Shown here: positions 1-11,600 of the stretch, in pieces
How positions within the stretch are numbered: the stretch's first letter is position 1
Layout: each line of letters starts with the position of its first letter
NCBI RefSeq assembly: GCF_900246225.1
Contig: NC_039323.1
Location: 10,146,979-10,210,978 of the forward strand
DNA length: 64,000 nt
Source: Astatotilapia calliptera
Lineage: Eukaryota; Chordata; Actinopteri; Cichliformes; Cichlidae
Direction of reading: 5' to 3'
Made by a program: the position numbers and the translations under genes
Notes under the pieces: generated by a model
Told to the model about the DNA's origin: nothing
Database searches by the model: none
Seen by the model: only the letters and a program-made list of their open reading frames with translations

Positions 1-375
1 TATAGATGACAGGTTAATAAGAAGTGAATTTAACTGCTTTTCTCTCTAATCATTTTTTGTGGTATGCTTTGGTTCTTGATGGTCAGTGCTGCTGGTCGCA
101 TCGATTTCGATCTGCTATAATTGCAGGTTAGTGTCTTCATATTCTGGCAGCCTTTTTAGACCACTAACCCTGGTTCAAGTCAGAGCTCTCTTTAACTTTC
201 TCACATTTTTAGACTGAACATGCAATAATTCTAAAAGCCAGCATGTTAAAGGTTTGCATCTTTATTTCAGTGCTAACTAAAATACGATCACACTCATGCA
301 GACTGACGCTGCTTTTCACACAGAGAGCATGAGACATCAGTTAAACTGGCCATCGCTCAATTCGGATTTGGCTTT

Positions 376-693
376 TTGAGGTTCTTCCCCTCTTGGGCTG
401 CGAGGCAGTGGCTGGCAGCAGCTCTTGTCCTGGCAGCGCTGCAGGGTTTCTCCAGCCAGAGCAACACAACAAACACTTCTCCACAGCCCGGCCCAACACA
501 GCGAGATGTTCAGAGTCTTAGCGGTAAACTGGGCCAGTTTAGGAACACGTGCAGCCAAAATGATGTGACGATTTCAGTCTGTGCTAACAGAAACACAGCC
601 TTCATCATTAAGACCGAAGAACAGCACCATGCAGGCTACCTGAAGTGGACTGAACCATCAGAGAAGTTTCTCGTGTGCATGAAGAATCAGTAG
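376..693 (+). other. Unassigned open frame with signal-peptide-like start, no ATG
   Basis: The frame is open from 307 to a TAG at 691-693 without an in-frame ATG. Its start reads like a secretory leader (WLAAALVLAALQG), then a polar region with three Cys and NTT. If coding, it would have to be an internal or terminal exon. No convincing acceptor with a pyrimidine tract precedes it. I recognise no family and consider chance at least as likely. Confidence 0.15.
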
Positions 694-1136
694 ATTTAAA
701 ACTTAAAGATTCACGTCACATATGAACTACAGAATCAAATGTCTGCAGCCTCCAGCTTCAAGAAAACCTCTACAGCAAATAACCACACACTCGCTCTGCT
801 CTGCTAACAAAGCACAGATCATTCATGCTGCAGGGTCAAATCCTTTCATTAATGCAGCAGATGCCGATCACTTCTCTTAGAACCTGCCTGACCCAGCAGG
901 CGCAGCAGACTTAGCTTAGCATGCAAAGACTCCTGGTTTCATCTCAGCACATCATCCTGGTACAAATAACAAAATGCTATAGAGCTACTCGCCACACTGC
1001 GTTAAACATGTACAGCTAGCTAGCGTAGGCTTCAGTTAACGTGTATGATGTAATCGGCATTAATGACAAGGTTATCTGTAGTTTAATGACACGTCCGCAG
1101 TGACGATTGTTAGCAGGCTGATTTCGACTTTCATGA

Positions 1137-1181
1137 ACAGGTTTTGTCTCTGTGAGCTCTGACTACAGAGACGAAACCTGT
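1137..1181. repeat. Inverted repeat, 17-bp arms
   Basis: Arms 1137-1153 and 1165-1181 pair at 16 of 17 positions around an 11-base loop. No T-run follows and no gene ends here, so it is not a bacterial-type terminator. It may be a small foldback remnant. Confidence 0.6.
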
Positions 1182-3334
1182 AAGACATCACTAAGGTTAT
1201 TTGTGGAGAAAAAAGCGCATCCTATTGACTGATCCTGATTGGTTAAACTAAAAAAAAAGAACAGGATCCTGTCCTTAAATGGACATCGAGCATCTCAAAT
1301 CTTTGTTGTAAGATCAGATCTTAAATGATCCGATTGGTGCTCTGGCTCCAGGCTAAAAACATTTCAGTGAATTTTGTGGGAGGAAACGGTTTCTTTAACC
1401 TCGGCTTTGTACATCACTGAGCTGCCGTTCTGCAGAAACTTCTGAGCAAACCTTTCCCGGTTATCTGAGGAGAGGAATCTGCACAGGAATGTCTGCTTTA
1501 CTGTATCAACAGCGGAAGACCTATCTGCTGTAACGAGGAGGCCGCTGGTTTAAAATGCTGTTTTTGGGATGTGTGTGTGTGCGTGTGTGTGTGTGTGTGT
1601 TGGGGGGTTTGGGTGAAAGCTGGATCTAAGATTTCCTCTTCTCAGTATAATGCCTCTTTTGTTGTGACTGCAGATTAGACGCTGGAACTGAAGTTCACAG
1701 AGTAGCTGCTCTCCCCTGAGTGGACGGCCTGAAAGCTCACTTTTATTCCTTCTACCTTTGAAACTCTCCTCCTGCTTCAGCAGCCGGCCCGGGCCAGGAC
1801 GCTTTCATCTGCTGATTTGGTTGAAGCGGGCAACTAACACTCCATCGCCTGAATTAGCCCGTCCATCCCGACAACAATACAGCCGAATCTTCTTTGATAT
1901 ACGATCGTCGGCTTGTCGTGATAGGAAATCTTCAGCGGGCATTTGTGTAAAATAAGCTGTCTGCTCTTCTTGGTTTCTCTTAAAGAAAAACTCAGACTTT
2001 TTCATCTGCCTTCAGCATCCAGGCCTGGGCTATCTGAGAGTTTATTTCTTGTGTATTTCGACAGATTTATATCTCAAGCTTCGTTAGTGTCTAATTTTTG
2101 AATCTGCAGGACAGCACCGACACAAAACCACCAAACGCTTGATTTATTCTCCACTTATTTTTGCCTCTGTCTGACAGCTGATCCTGTTACACAGAATACT
2201 TCACCTGTGACCTCCAGCTTAACTCGGACATGTAGCGATATGGATTCCAGGACAGGTTTTTGGAGCTGCCATGTGAAATTCAGTTCAGTTCAGTGTTATT
2301 TACATAAGCACGCAGTGACAGTGGGAAGGAAAAACTATGTAGGAGAGGCAGGTTCATGGAGGGGCGGCTGTCTGCCATGACTGGTTGGAGGTGAGCGGAG
2401 GAAGAGAGCCAGAAACTGGGTGAGACTGGGCTTAGTCCTAACTGGTTGAACTCAGAAAAATACCACTGAAGAAAACCCCAAAACAACAACCAACTGGCAG
2501 ATTTGCATGTGGCTGCACCTTTTCCTGCATGTTATACCTCTTTTTCCTCACCTTCCCCCTCTGAAGACCAAGCTGTCACCTTTTGATGTATTTAGCAAGC
2601 ATAGACTGTAAATAAAGATGCCGTATCTTAAAGGTTTGCAAAGTGAAGCTAGAGCTGAAGAGGATTAAACCTGCATCCATTCTAATGTCCAACAGGGGGA
2701 GACTCTTCTGATTGTAAAAAGAAGTCTGTGAGGAAATGATCTTCCTGCTCACCTATTCTGATCTCACTGATCACTTTCCCGATGAGTTTTGAGTCAGAAA
2801 GCAGTGCAGGATTTAGGGTGGGGCTACAAAGGTGCACACATGAACATGCAGTTTGAGATCCACTCTGATTCGTCACATCCAGAAACAAAACACTGAATCT
2901 TAGAAATTTGAAGTTACTCAGATGATCATTACTGCCACACTTGCAGTGCACAGGTCATATAAACTGAAAGTTGACCACAGCTGGAACAGATGTGCACTCC
3001 ATGAGTGGCCATGTTATAATAAAGAGGATCAGGAAAGCAGCGCAGAAAGATTGAGCCTCTAAAGAGATGAAATGTTGTATTTGAATCAAGCTGAGCTGTA
3101 TTGATGAACACTATCGTCAGCTCGTTATATCATGCTACAGAAAGAAAACACAGACTAATGAACGTGGGATTATGCCTGCAGCTCCTAATCCTGTCGTCAC
3201 GGAAACAATCGAACAATCGTCTCACTACAGACACGTGTCTCTGGTGTTCCTTGAGCTCAGACACTATCTGTCTACCTGACAAGGTCACTGCTGGACCTCG
3301 TCATGTTCTCCTGTTAATACTATTATTTTTTTAA

Positions 3335-3511
3335 ATATTTAATTTTTGGCCTTTACTACGAAGGACAGTGAAGAGTGATGGGAAAGAACGGGAAGCAAGA
3401 GGGTAAGACATGCGGCAAAGGGCCACGGGTCAGAGTCGAAACTGGGCCAGCCGTTCTCTGCCTAGCAGCATGTGGTCGCCTGCTCATGCCGCTGAGCTAA
3501 ACTGGCACCCC
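3335..3511 (-). repeat. tRNA-derived SINE
   Basis: On the minus strand, starting at 3511, the sequence has a tRNA-like head. An A-box (TAGCTCAGCGG) lies near 3498 and a B-box (GTTTCGACTCT) about 55 bases later, both close to RNA polymerase III consensus. The body runs on to an A/T-rich tail near 3335. No cloverleaf with intact stems is maintained, so this is a retroposed SINE and not a tRNA gene. Confidence 0.65.
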
Positions 3512-5319
3512 AGTTATTATTTTAAATTAAAAAATAAATAAAAAATATAAAACAAATCCATGTTTCTAAAGCTTTGGTGTCAATTTCTGTTTCAGGTCAC
3601 CGGTTAGGCGTTAGATTCATGAAGCTTTAAACACTTTAAACACATGGAGCCCAGCACATAAGTGACTTATGCTTAAATACCTAAAAGTTCATTTAGAAGT
3701 GTTTTAAAGTTAATCATTTGTTTTAAAACACTAGCTGTAAAAAGGATTTTCTATATGTTAATAAAACTGAATACAGCTTTGTTTCGTACCTACCCTGCTG
3801 AGCTGCACACTGTCAGTATTGGTTCTTGGTGAACTTGGTGAAGCTGACCTTGTAGAGAGCGGCTGTGCGAGATGCGGAGCCAAAGCTGAAAGACGGCAGA
3901 TGACACCTGTGAAGAGCAGTGAATACGTGACTGTTACCATGGCAACTGCAGAGTTTGGTTTAACAAGTTTGTAGATATGTGGAGGTAAACGCATCTGAGG
4001 TTTGTTTTGGACTGTCTCAGGCACAGTGTTAAACATGCTAATAGCGGATAGCAATGTTAGCACGTGTACCACCTGTAGCTGTGTCCGTTACCATGGTAAT
4101 GTGTTTCATTGTTGTAAGTCAGAAAAAGCTCAGTGAACTTGACACGGGTTTAAAAGCTTCATTAAGTAAACGCACCGAGAAACATTTGTGCACGCTCGCT
4201 AAGCTACAGCAGCAGGAGGCTAACCTCCTCCTGATGGAGCACAGACGGACCCAGATGTTCGCTTTCTCCTGTGGGGATTTCTGTCGCTGCACCCTCTCGT
4301 CCTTCTCTTCGATGGTTCCTCCAGGTTTCCATCACTAATTCACTACCAGGCTGTGACAGCTGACTGTCAGGAGGTCGTGAGTAAAACTGCTGCACGTGCA
4401 CGTGAGAGGGTCTCATAGTTTCGGACCAAAATGCACACAAACATGCACACAGGGCTGCAACCTTTCACTTAATATTAAAGGACTCTGACTGCAGTACAAC
4501 GGTGTGAGAACTTTTTTCTTAGTCATTTGGAGTATTGGTGTCACGAGTGAGTGAGTGGTGCATGTGTCTTAGGGGCTGGCAGTGTTTTTCCTGGGTCCAC
4601 CTGAGGTGGACCTGTGACTCATCAACTTCAATCAGGAAGCTGCATTTAAACCCCGCATCCTCATCTCTCCTTTGCTAGTCGGTCAGTTGCTAATGGTGGT
4701 AACAGGCCGCATACCTCAGTGTTTCTGTCTGGTCAATGTTTTTGCCTTACTCGTTTCTACTTGTGTTCACAGTTTTGCCACACCACTTACTCTGCCAAAT
4801 GGTTGGCAGCTTCCAGCTGGAAAATCTCTTCACTTGCAGAAACTGCGGCGTGAAGATTTGGATTTCCTTCGCCTCTGCTGCCTGCTTCGGGATTTGGACT
4901 CACAGGCCAGATAATCCTGAACCCTTAATCGCTCTGTCGGACCCACGACTGGAGAACCGCCCCGCAAAACCACTCCTCTGATTCTCCGCCTCGGTCCGCC
5001 TCACAAACCCTGTTCTCCCTTTGCTCTAGAGACCCTATGCTCCTGCTGTGGACAACCCATTTCCCATGCCCCTCTTGCATCTCATTGTCTCCCTGAGAAG
5101 TTTCCCTGTGTCCGTTCCACGCCACTCCACTGACACACAGAATATTCTTGAGTGCTGTAAATAGTAGTGTTAAGTCATATTGGGTTGTGGTGTGTTTGGT
5201 GTCTGTAAATAGTTCTACATCTCACTGATAAACAAGTTTAACCTGATTGCTGAGTTTACTGAGCCTGCTTTTCAAGCCTGCTTTTCAAACCCGGACTTTT
5301 TCAGTCACTTTTTTCACTC
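3512..5319. other. Intergenic, no supported gene
   Basis: Unique-looking AT-rich sequence. The part 4560-5320, T/C-rich with decayed-looking frames, directly precedes the LINE tail and may be a diverged part of the same or another retroelement. Confidence 0.35.
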
Positions 5320-5656
5320 ACTATGTGTTAACAGACCCTTCTGCATTGAATCATACTTGTTATTAATCTCTGTCTCTCTTCCACTGCATGTCTTTATCCT
5401 CTTTTCCTTCCCTCACCCCAACCGGTCTTGGCAGATGGCCGCCCCTTCCTGAGCCTGGTTCTGCCGGAGGTTTCCTCCTGTTAAAAGGGAGTTTTTCCTT
5501 CTCACTGTCGCCAAAGTGCTTGCTCATAGGGGGTCATATGATTGTTGGGTTTTTCTCTGTATGTATTATTGTAGGGTCTACCTTACAATATAACGCGCCT
5601 TGAGGCGACTGTTGTTGTGATTTGGCACTATATAAATAAAATTGAATTGAATTGAA
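5320..5656 (+). mobile_element. LINE 3' end with (TTGAA)n tail
   Basis: The 3' terminus of a very common percomorph retrotransposon. The block around gtttcctcctgttaaaaggg, the gcgccttgaggcgactgttg segment and the closing taaaattgaattgaattgaa tail are all recognisable. It is heavily 5'-truncated with no coding part left. The same element, inverted and split by a later insertion, occurs at 13.6-14.7 kb. Confidence 0.7.
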
Positions 5657-6882
5657 TCTTCTGCTACTCAGGTTAAACATGATATATAAGTCACTTAGAT
5701 AACTTTAAAATGTTATTGTTTGGCTTTTTTCAGTGTTGTATTTGTTCCTGAACAAATTGGTTTGGCTGAGATTAAAGTTGAGCTTTATAACTGGACTGTT
5801 TTATTTAACACTGAAGTCTAACCACCGTGTCACTGTGCTGCCTAGTGCTTAACATACTTTTTAAAATTATCTTTTTTTTTTTAAAGAAAGAAAGAAAGAA
5901 AAAGAAAACCTACAACATCATGTGTAATTTCCGTTGTAAATATTAATCACAGTTAAATTAAGAGAGGATGGCAGTAAAAACTCGGTGATGTCATCAAGTA
6001 TGCTGCTGTTCCAATTCTAGAACGATCGTACTGCATTCTCGCGTTTTTGGGAAGTCCGGACTTCCGTGTGTGCTTAAGAAGTCCAGACTTGCGTACTTGA
6101 GAATTGAGAAACGGCCTCTGTTTTTGTGTTGTATCCCGTATTGCAATATATTGGATGTGGTTCTACCTACTGCAGAGGTCACGTGTTTCTGGTTACTGTG
6201 GAGGTCACGTGTTTCTGGTTAATGTGGCGCTCCCCAGTGGCTGCAGCCAGACACTTCTCAAAATTGGTGTCAAACTAAGCATGACTGTTTGTGTCACTGT
6301 GTCAGACCTACAACAGACAAGCGACCTGTCCAGGTGTACTCCGCCCCTCTTCCTATGACAACCCTGAGTTAAAATAGCGGAAGAAAATTAATGAACAGAC
6401 TTTCTAATAAATATATATTCTTGTTTGGTTGAGTGTGTTTATGCTAAAATGGAGTGCTGCTTTCAGTGTATGACACTGTTAAATCTACAGCTGAACTCAC
6501 ACTGTGAATTGTGCATCAGAGGTCATCGTTTTTAATAAAACGATGGATAAACGTCTGATTTACAGCCGCTAAAGGCCCTCACTTTAAAACCCACACAGAG
6601 TGAACTCTGCTGTCTAAAGACTCATCCATAAAAATAAAATCTGTACGAGAATGAGGTCGCCGGCTCGAGAATTAGGCCGCTGCCTGCTGATGAATGGAGA
6701 CATTAATTGAAAATGGTCGCTACAGGAGCTCCCAACATGAGGCTGGAGGCTGTGCCAGCCGGAATAAGGCTGGAAGAAAAATGACAGGGGCGGGAGGACA
6801 ATGTGGAGAGTGAAGGTTAGTTTCCTCTTCCTCTAAATTCAGAGTGTGAGCACTTTAACACGTCGGCATCCATCGCCGTCAC
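5657..6882. other. Intergenic with repeat fragments
   Basis: Positions 5671-5780 share about 110 bases with 33863-33972 inside hAT element B, so a fragment of that family is present. An (aaag)n run lies at 5884-5905. A GC-richer, repeat-free patch at about 6640-6830 may be a conserved non-coding element. Confidence 0.4.
6175..6226 (+). repeat. 26-bp tandem duplication containing CACGTG
   Basis: Two adjacent 26-base units (6175-6200 and 6201-6226) differ at one base and each carries the palindromic E-box CACGTG. Whether this has regulatory meaning is unknown. Confidence 0.6.
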
Positions 6883-7567
6883 CAGTGTTGGGGAGTAACG
6901 GAATAAACGTGTTATGTATTTAAAATACAAAATATGAGTATGTGTATTCTGTTACAGTTACCGCTTAAATAGGTGATAATTAGAATAGAATTTTGTTGAA
7001 ATAGATGGATTACACAGCCGTCTTTTCCTGTTTCATATGTTAAGCTATCCCCTCTCTAATGTTGGTAATTAAATGCAATGCCAGAGACCCAAACAAAACA
7101 CACAATAAGAGGCTCTAATGTGAGTGTCCTGTTAATGTTGGTGGCGTCAGTTACACAATGGAGCCAGAGCCAGCATAACAGAGTCAGCAGTGCATGGGCA
7201 GGAGTGCATTTCTTACTTTGAAATTCCAACACCATTTCATATTTTTTAGATTATGTATCAGAATTTCAGGAGCGGAACCACTCCTCCAAACACGCTCCTT
7301 CTGGTTGTCATCTATAAAGGTTCCCCCTAGTTCTGCAAGCTGTTCATTCGAGGCCTTTCCCAAACCGCAGCTCAATTCATGTCAAAGCATTCACTTTTAC
7401 CTACTAAAACGCTGTCAAACCTAAATGAGGACATGGGCCCAGCTAGCGAATAAAGAAGAAAAGGATGGGCAAAATCTGACCGTGCGATGCAAACATTCTT
7501 TGCAAGCAACCAAGCTGCATCGAAAGACTTCAACCTAAAGAAACATCTGGAAGTAAGTCCTTTTTTA
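6883..7567 (+). mobile_element. hAT-like DNA transposon, 5' fragment
   Basis: It begins with cagtgttggggagtaacgg, a typical fish hAT end, but no matching opposite end is found. At 7440-7560 a frame reads like the zinc-finger (BED-type) start of a hAT transposase (FFASNQAASKDFNLKKHLE) and stops at a splice-donor-like gaa|gtaagt. The rest of the element is missing; a LINE follows at about 7645. Confidence 0.45.
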
Positions 7568-7644
7568 AAACCTAACGTTAGCCTATGGCAACTATCTTGT
7601 TTTATTTGTGGTAAAGTATAGTATTCAGGATAAATATTAGTCTG

Positions 7645-8645
7645 GTTTCAGAGCCCTCCACAGCACAAAGTCTGCTCTACTGAAGGTGTTCAGCTTTTAG
7701 CTGAACTTGGGCCGACTATCAGCTAAAGTACACCCCCATGTAAAAAATCATGGTTTCATTTTCGATTCTACCCTCAAGCTGGACAAACAAATAAATTCAG
7801 TATCTCGTGGCAGTTTTTTCCAGCTCAGGAGCATTTCTAAACTAAAAGATATCCTGTCATCTAAAGATCTGGAAATCGTTATCCATCCCTTCATATCACA
7901 TCTCGACTACTGTAACTCTCTCTATTTAGTCGTTTGTCAATCAAGCCTGTCCCGCCTGCAACTTGTTCAAAATGCAGCCACAAGGCTCCTGACGGATACC
8001 TGAAAGAGAGAGAGTATTACTCCAATACTTGCATCTTTACATTGGCTGCCAGTTTAATATAGAATTGATTTCAAGGTTTTTTTATTTGTTTTTAAAGCTC
8101 TCCATGGTCTGGCCCCAGGTTATATTTAAGATCTCTTTAGCCTGCACCTACCCACTCGAACTCTGCGTTCTTTCAGTCAGATTCTTTTACTGGTTCCATG
8201 CTCCCAGTTAAAATCCAGAGCTGACAGGGCATTTCTCCATTGCCGCCCCGAGACTCTGGAACAGTCTTCCCTCTTTTATAAAATCCTCTTCCTCCTTGGA
8301 AAGCTTCAAATCAAATTTGAAGACCTACCTATTTTCCAGGGCTTTCGGATCTCTTTGACACCACTGTTATTCTGTTTTAGCTATTCTGCTCTTTTATCTC
8401 ATTGGATGATGTATGTATATGTATACGTATACACGTATTTTATGTTCACTTTTGTATATGTATGTGCATTTTGCATGTACATATATATTTTTACAAATAT
8501 ATATGGATGTCTTACGATGTTTTTTATGTTTTTCATCTTATCCACTTTAATTCTTTTATTTGATTATATTATCCCTCTGTTTAGCACTTTGACCGACACT
8601 TGGTGTCCTTTAAATGTGTTGTATAAATAAAGTTGACTTGACTAT
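7645..8645 (+). mobile_element. LINE reverse transcriptase 3' end (L2-like), decayed
   Basis: Around 7707-8003 the frame reads as the end of a non-LTR reverse transcriptase: HGFIFDSTLKLDKQINSV, LRSISKLKDILSSKDLEIVI, LDYCNSLYL and LSRLQLVQNAATRLLT. After a stop, the downstream homology continues in shifted frames (LHWLP.QF, ALHGLAPGY, RLWNSLP, FKSNLKTYLFS). It ends with aataaagttgacttgact. It is 5'-truncated and inactive. Confidence 0.75.
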
Positions 8646-11600
8646 TGTTTGTCTCTTGTGTATAACTAAGCATTTCTCATATTTTACATGTCTTCCATTC
8701 TTTTTTGGGGTTTTTTGTGTTCCTGCCTTCTTTTCAGCTCATTTATTGAATCTGTTTCCCGCCATGTTTCTTCCTCCCTTCCGCCTCCTCACTCAGCCTC
8801 TCACCTCCAGCCGCCGCTGCATGTTTAACCACGATGATGTTTTTCATGGAACAAGCTGGAAGGTGCCACAACACTGCGTCTCCCCTGCAAAGGTTCATGC
8901 TAATGCTCCCTCCCTCCGGCCTCCATTTTAAATTCGACCTGCCCGCCTCGTGCGGTTACCACGGCCGACTGGAGGCTGTGATCTGTGAATGCCATCAGCC
9001 ATGAGTTTATCTCCTGCAGAACAATGCTGCTGCCCCCCCCGCCTCTGACTGCTGCTTAGCATAATTAATGTGATCGGCCCACAGTGGAGCCCAGCGAGCC
9101 CGGGCTGCTGCCACTGGGCATCACATCGCCACGCTAACCAGTTTAACGGCAGCGGGGACGATCAAAGACAGAGAGAGGGTTTTTATCTGCAGCGAGAGTT
9201 TCTGAGAGGAGAAACCAGGAGGCTGGATATTTAACCAGCTCCTGCCAAGCGTGAGACCATCGAGAATCTTCAGGTTTTCATCAAGCATAACTTTTAAATT
9301 CTTAAAACAATAAAAAAAAAAAAAAAGCTAAGCTAACGCTGTCCTGACCACAGACTGTATAAAACATGAAGTCACCTGTGCAGGTTGTAAGAGATCTTTC
9401 TCTAACCTTGACTGCATGGTTTATATTGACAATCATTATTAATGCATTTAAAATAACAGACCAAAAATCTCGAGCTGTGGTCTGTGGTGGGGCGGCCTCC
9501 ATGGCCTCAGCTGATTTCAGTTCAGTGTCGCTGGTCACTCTCTGTCGTCATTCAGACTCTTTCTAGAGCATCTGTGTGTGATGCGTTTAGGGGACTTCTG
9601 TAAACTGGAACTGTAGCAGTAACCTGGGTGCCCCTCTGGAGAACATGAACGAGTCCAGACGGGAAGCCGCAGCTCCTCCTCTTCCTCAGCCTCATCCTTC
9701 ACCACCTCTGCAACATTGACTGAGCTCGCTGCGTTTCGTGTTATTCTCAAGGTTTTTTTTTTAATTGGAGGGAGATCAGATTGTCGTCTTTGTGGGAACA
9801 TATGTTGACCAACCCCCCCAGCAGATGTCCGACTGGAGGCTCCAACGTGAAGCTTCTGCCGCTGTGATTCGAGCCTCGCCGCCTCCTCCAGGGCCTGGCG
9901 CGCAGCTCTGACACTCTTCCAGTCCCTCTGTAGTGTTTTTAATGAGAGGCGATGCAGATGTGTGTGGCACCCAACTCTGCAAATAACTCCGACCTTCAGG
10001 TGTCCTTCACCTGCTCCACCAAGTGTAGGAATGATTTTACACAGAGAGGTTTCAGCTGCAGCAGAGGCAACGTAATCCACGCTTTAAAGTAAAAAGAAAA
10101 AATCAGATCAGGAGTGCATTGTTCTGCATCAGCTCTGGATTTGAATCCCGTCACACAGATCTGTTTCCTGTGAAGACGTATCAGGGCCAATGAAGGGCAG
10201 TTATTCCAAGAAAAAAAACTTTCTGTTTGAGAAACTCGCATTTAAAAGAAAACGGTAACTGCTTCCATCTTCACCCCACCTGTGGTCCTGACTCCAGCTG
10301 TGGAAGAGTAAAGCATCCTCCTGCTTTATTTCCCAATATGTGTCGTCCCTGTATGGATCAGGTAGGGTGCTACCTGTATGGATCAGGTAGGGTGGCCTGG
10401 AGGTGCAAAAACTAAAAGCACAATAACATTTAAGTTGTAAATGTTTGAAAAACTCAAAAATTTATTACAACAAAAATTTAAAAGGAAAAAGTCACTGGCT
10501 ATAAAATTAAACATTTACAAGGAAAAATTGGAATGATGTCAGAAATGAGCATGATGGTGTGGATGGTGTAAGGACTGTCTGCAAAGATCGGGCCAAGAAG
10601 CTCGGACCGCTGTGATCGAGAACCTGACACTGAATCATGAAGGTTTTGTTTTTCAGGGTTTGGAAAGACATGGATCATCTAAACTCATCATTGGTGATGC
10701 ATTGATTGTTTTCTGCCGTGCACATCACGATGTCCATCAGCTCGCTGCTCATTGGTTCTGGGGAGTAAAGAGACCGACACCACGATGACCTGATACTTCC
10801 TGCTCCCTGATTCACTGTTTTCAGGGCTTTTTCTTCTCTTTAAGTGTCAGATAAGTCGGCGTGACAGCTGCATGGTGCCACCTACTCTCCAGGTGTGTTT
10901 TTAACACAGCTCATATCCTGGCAGGTGTGCTGCCTCCGTCAGCTCATGTCTTTCTTTGTGCTTCTTTTGCAGATGTGTTTGATTAAAGAGAGCTGGCAGC
11001 GGGGGGTGGGACACTTCAGAGTCCTGTTTTCTTAATAGAAGGACTCTGAAGTGTGGGCGGAGCACCCCGTGACAAGCCTGTGAAGGTTCGCAGTCTGTGG
11101 CCTGCTGGCTCCTTCTTGGCACCGCGTCCGTCAGCCTTTCCTGCCGGGCGCAGATTAACAAAGTGAGCGGCCTCCCCCCCGTGGACCCCGACACAGCGCT
11201 CCTCCAACAAAACAGCTTTTCACACCCAGAGGAGGACGGCATCCCGGGGCCCCATCCAAGCCTCTCTGAGGCTTAGAGCACTTCCTCCTTGTTATCACTC
11301 CTCTCCTGCTGCTCCTGAGCTCCTCTCCTCTGCACACAGGCATTAAGGAGGAGCGAGGCGGGGCTGGCGGTCAGTGGACTGAAAACAAAGCTTTTTTTTC
11401 GGCCCGGGATGCTTCGCTCCATTCTTGCAGAGGGCCCCCGCCCTTGGGTCAGGAGTTCTTCATCATCATCTGCCCCTCCTCCTCTGCCTGGAGTACTGAA
11501 ATCTGATCATGTAGCAGATCCTCAGAGCCAGGACCACCCCGATCTGTCTGAAGGTAAAGTGAGGGTGTGCGGTCACATGACTCCGTTCGGAGCTCAGCCT

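Larger units (their letters stand above)
1..3334. other. Intergenic, no supported gene
   Basis: Apart from the doubtful frame at 376-693, a hairpin at 1137 and a short gt run at 1570-1600, I see only ordinary AT-rich sequence. The stretch 2280-2470 has a repeat-like feel (caaac/ggttg motifs) but I cannot name it. Confidence 0.4.

Noticed and set aside
3335..3511. A functional tRNA gene
   Set aside because: A- and B-boxes are present but the anticodon and acceptor stems do not pair, and a SINE body and tail follow.
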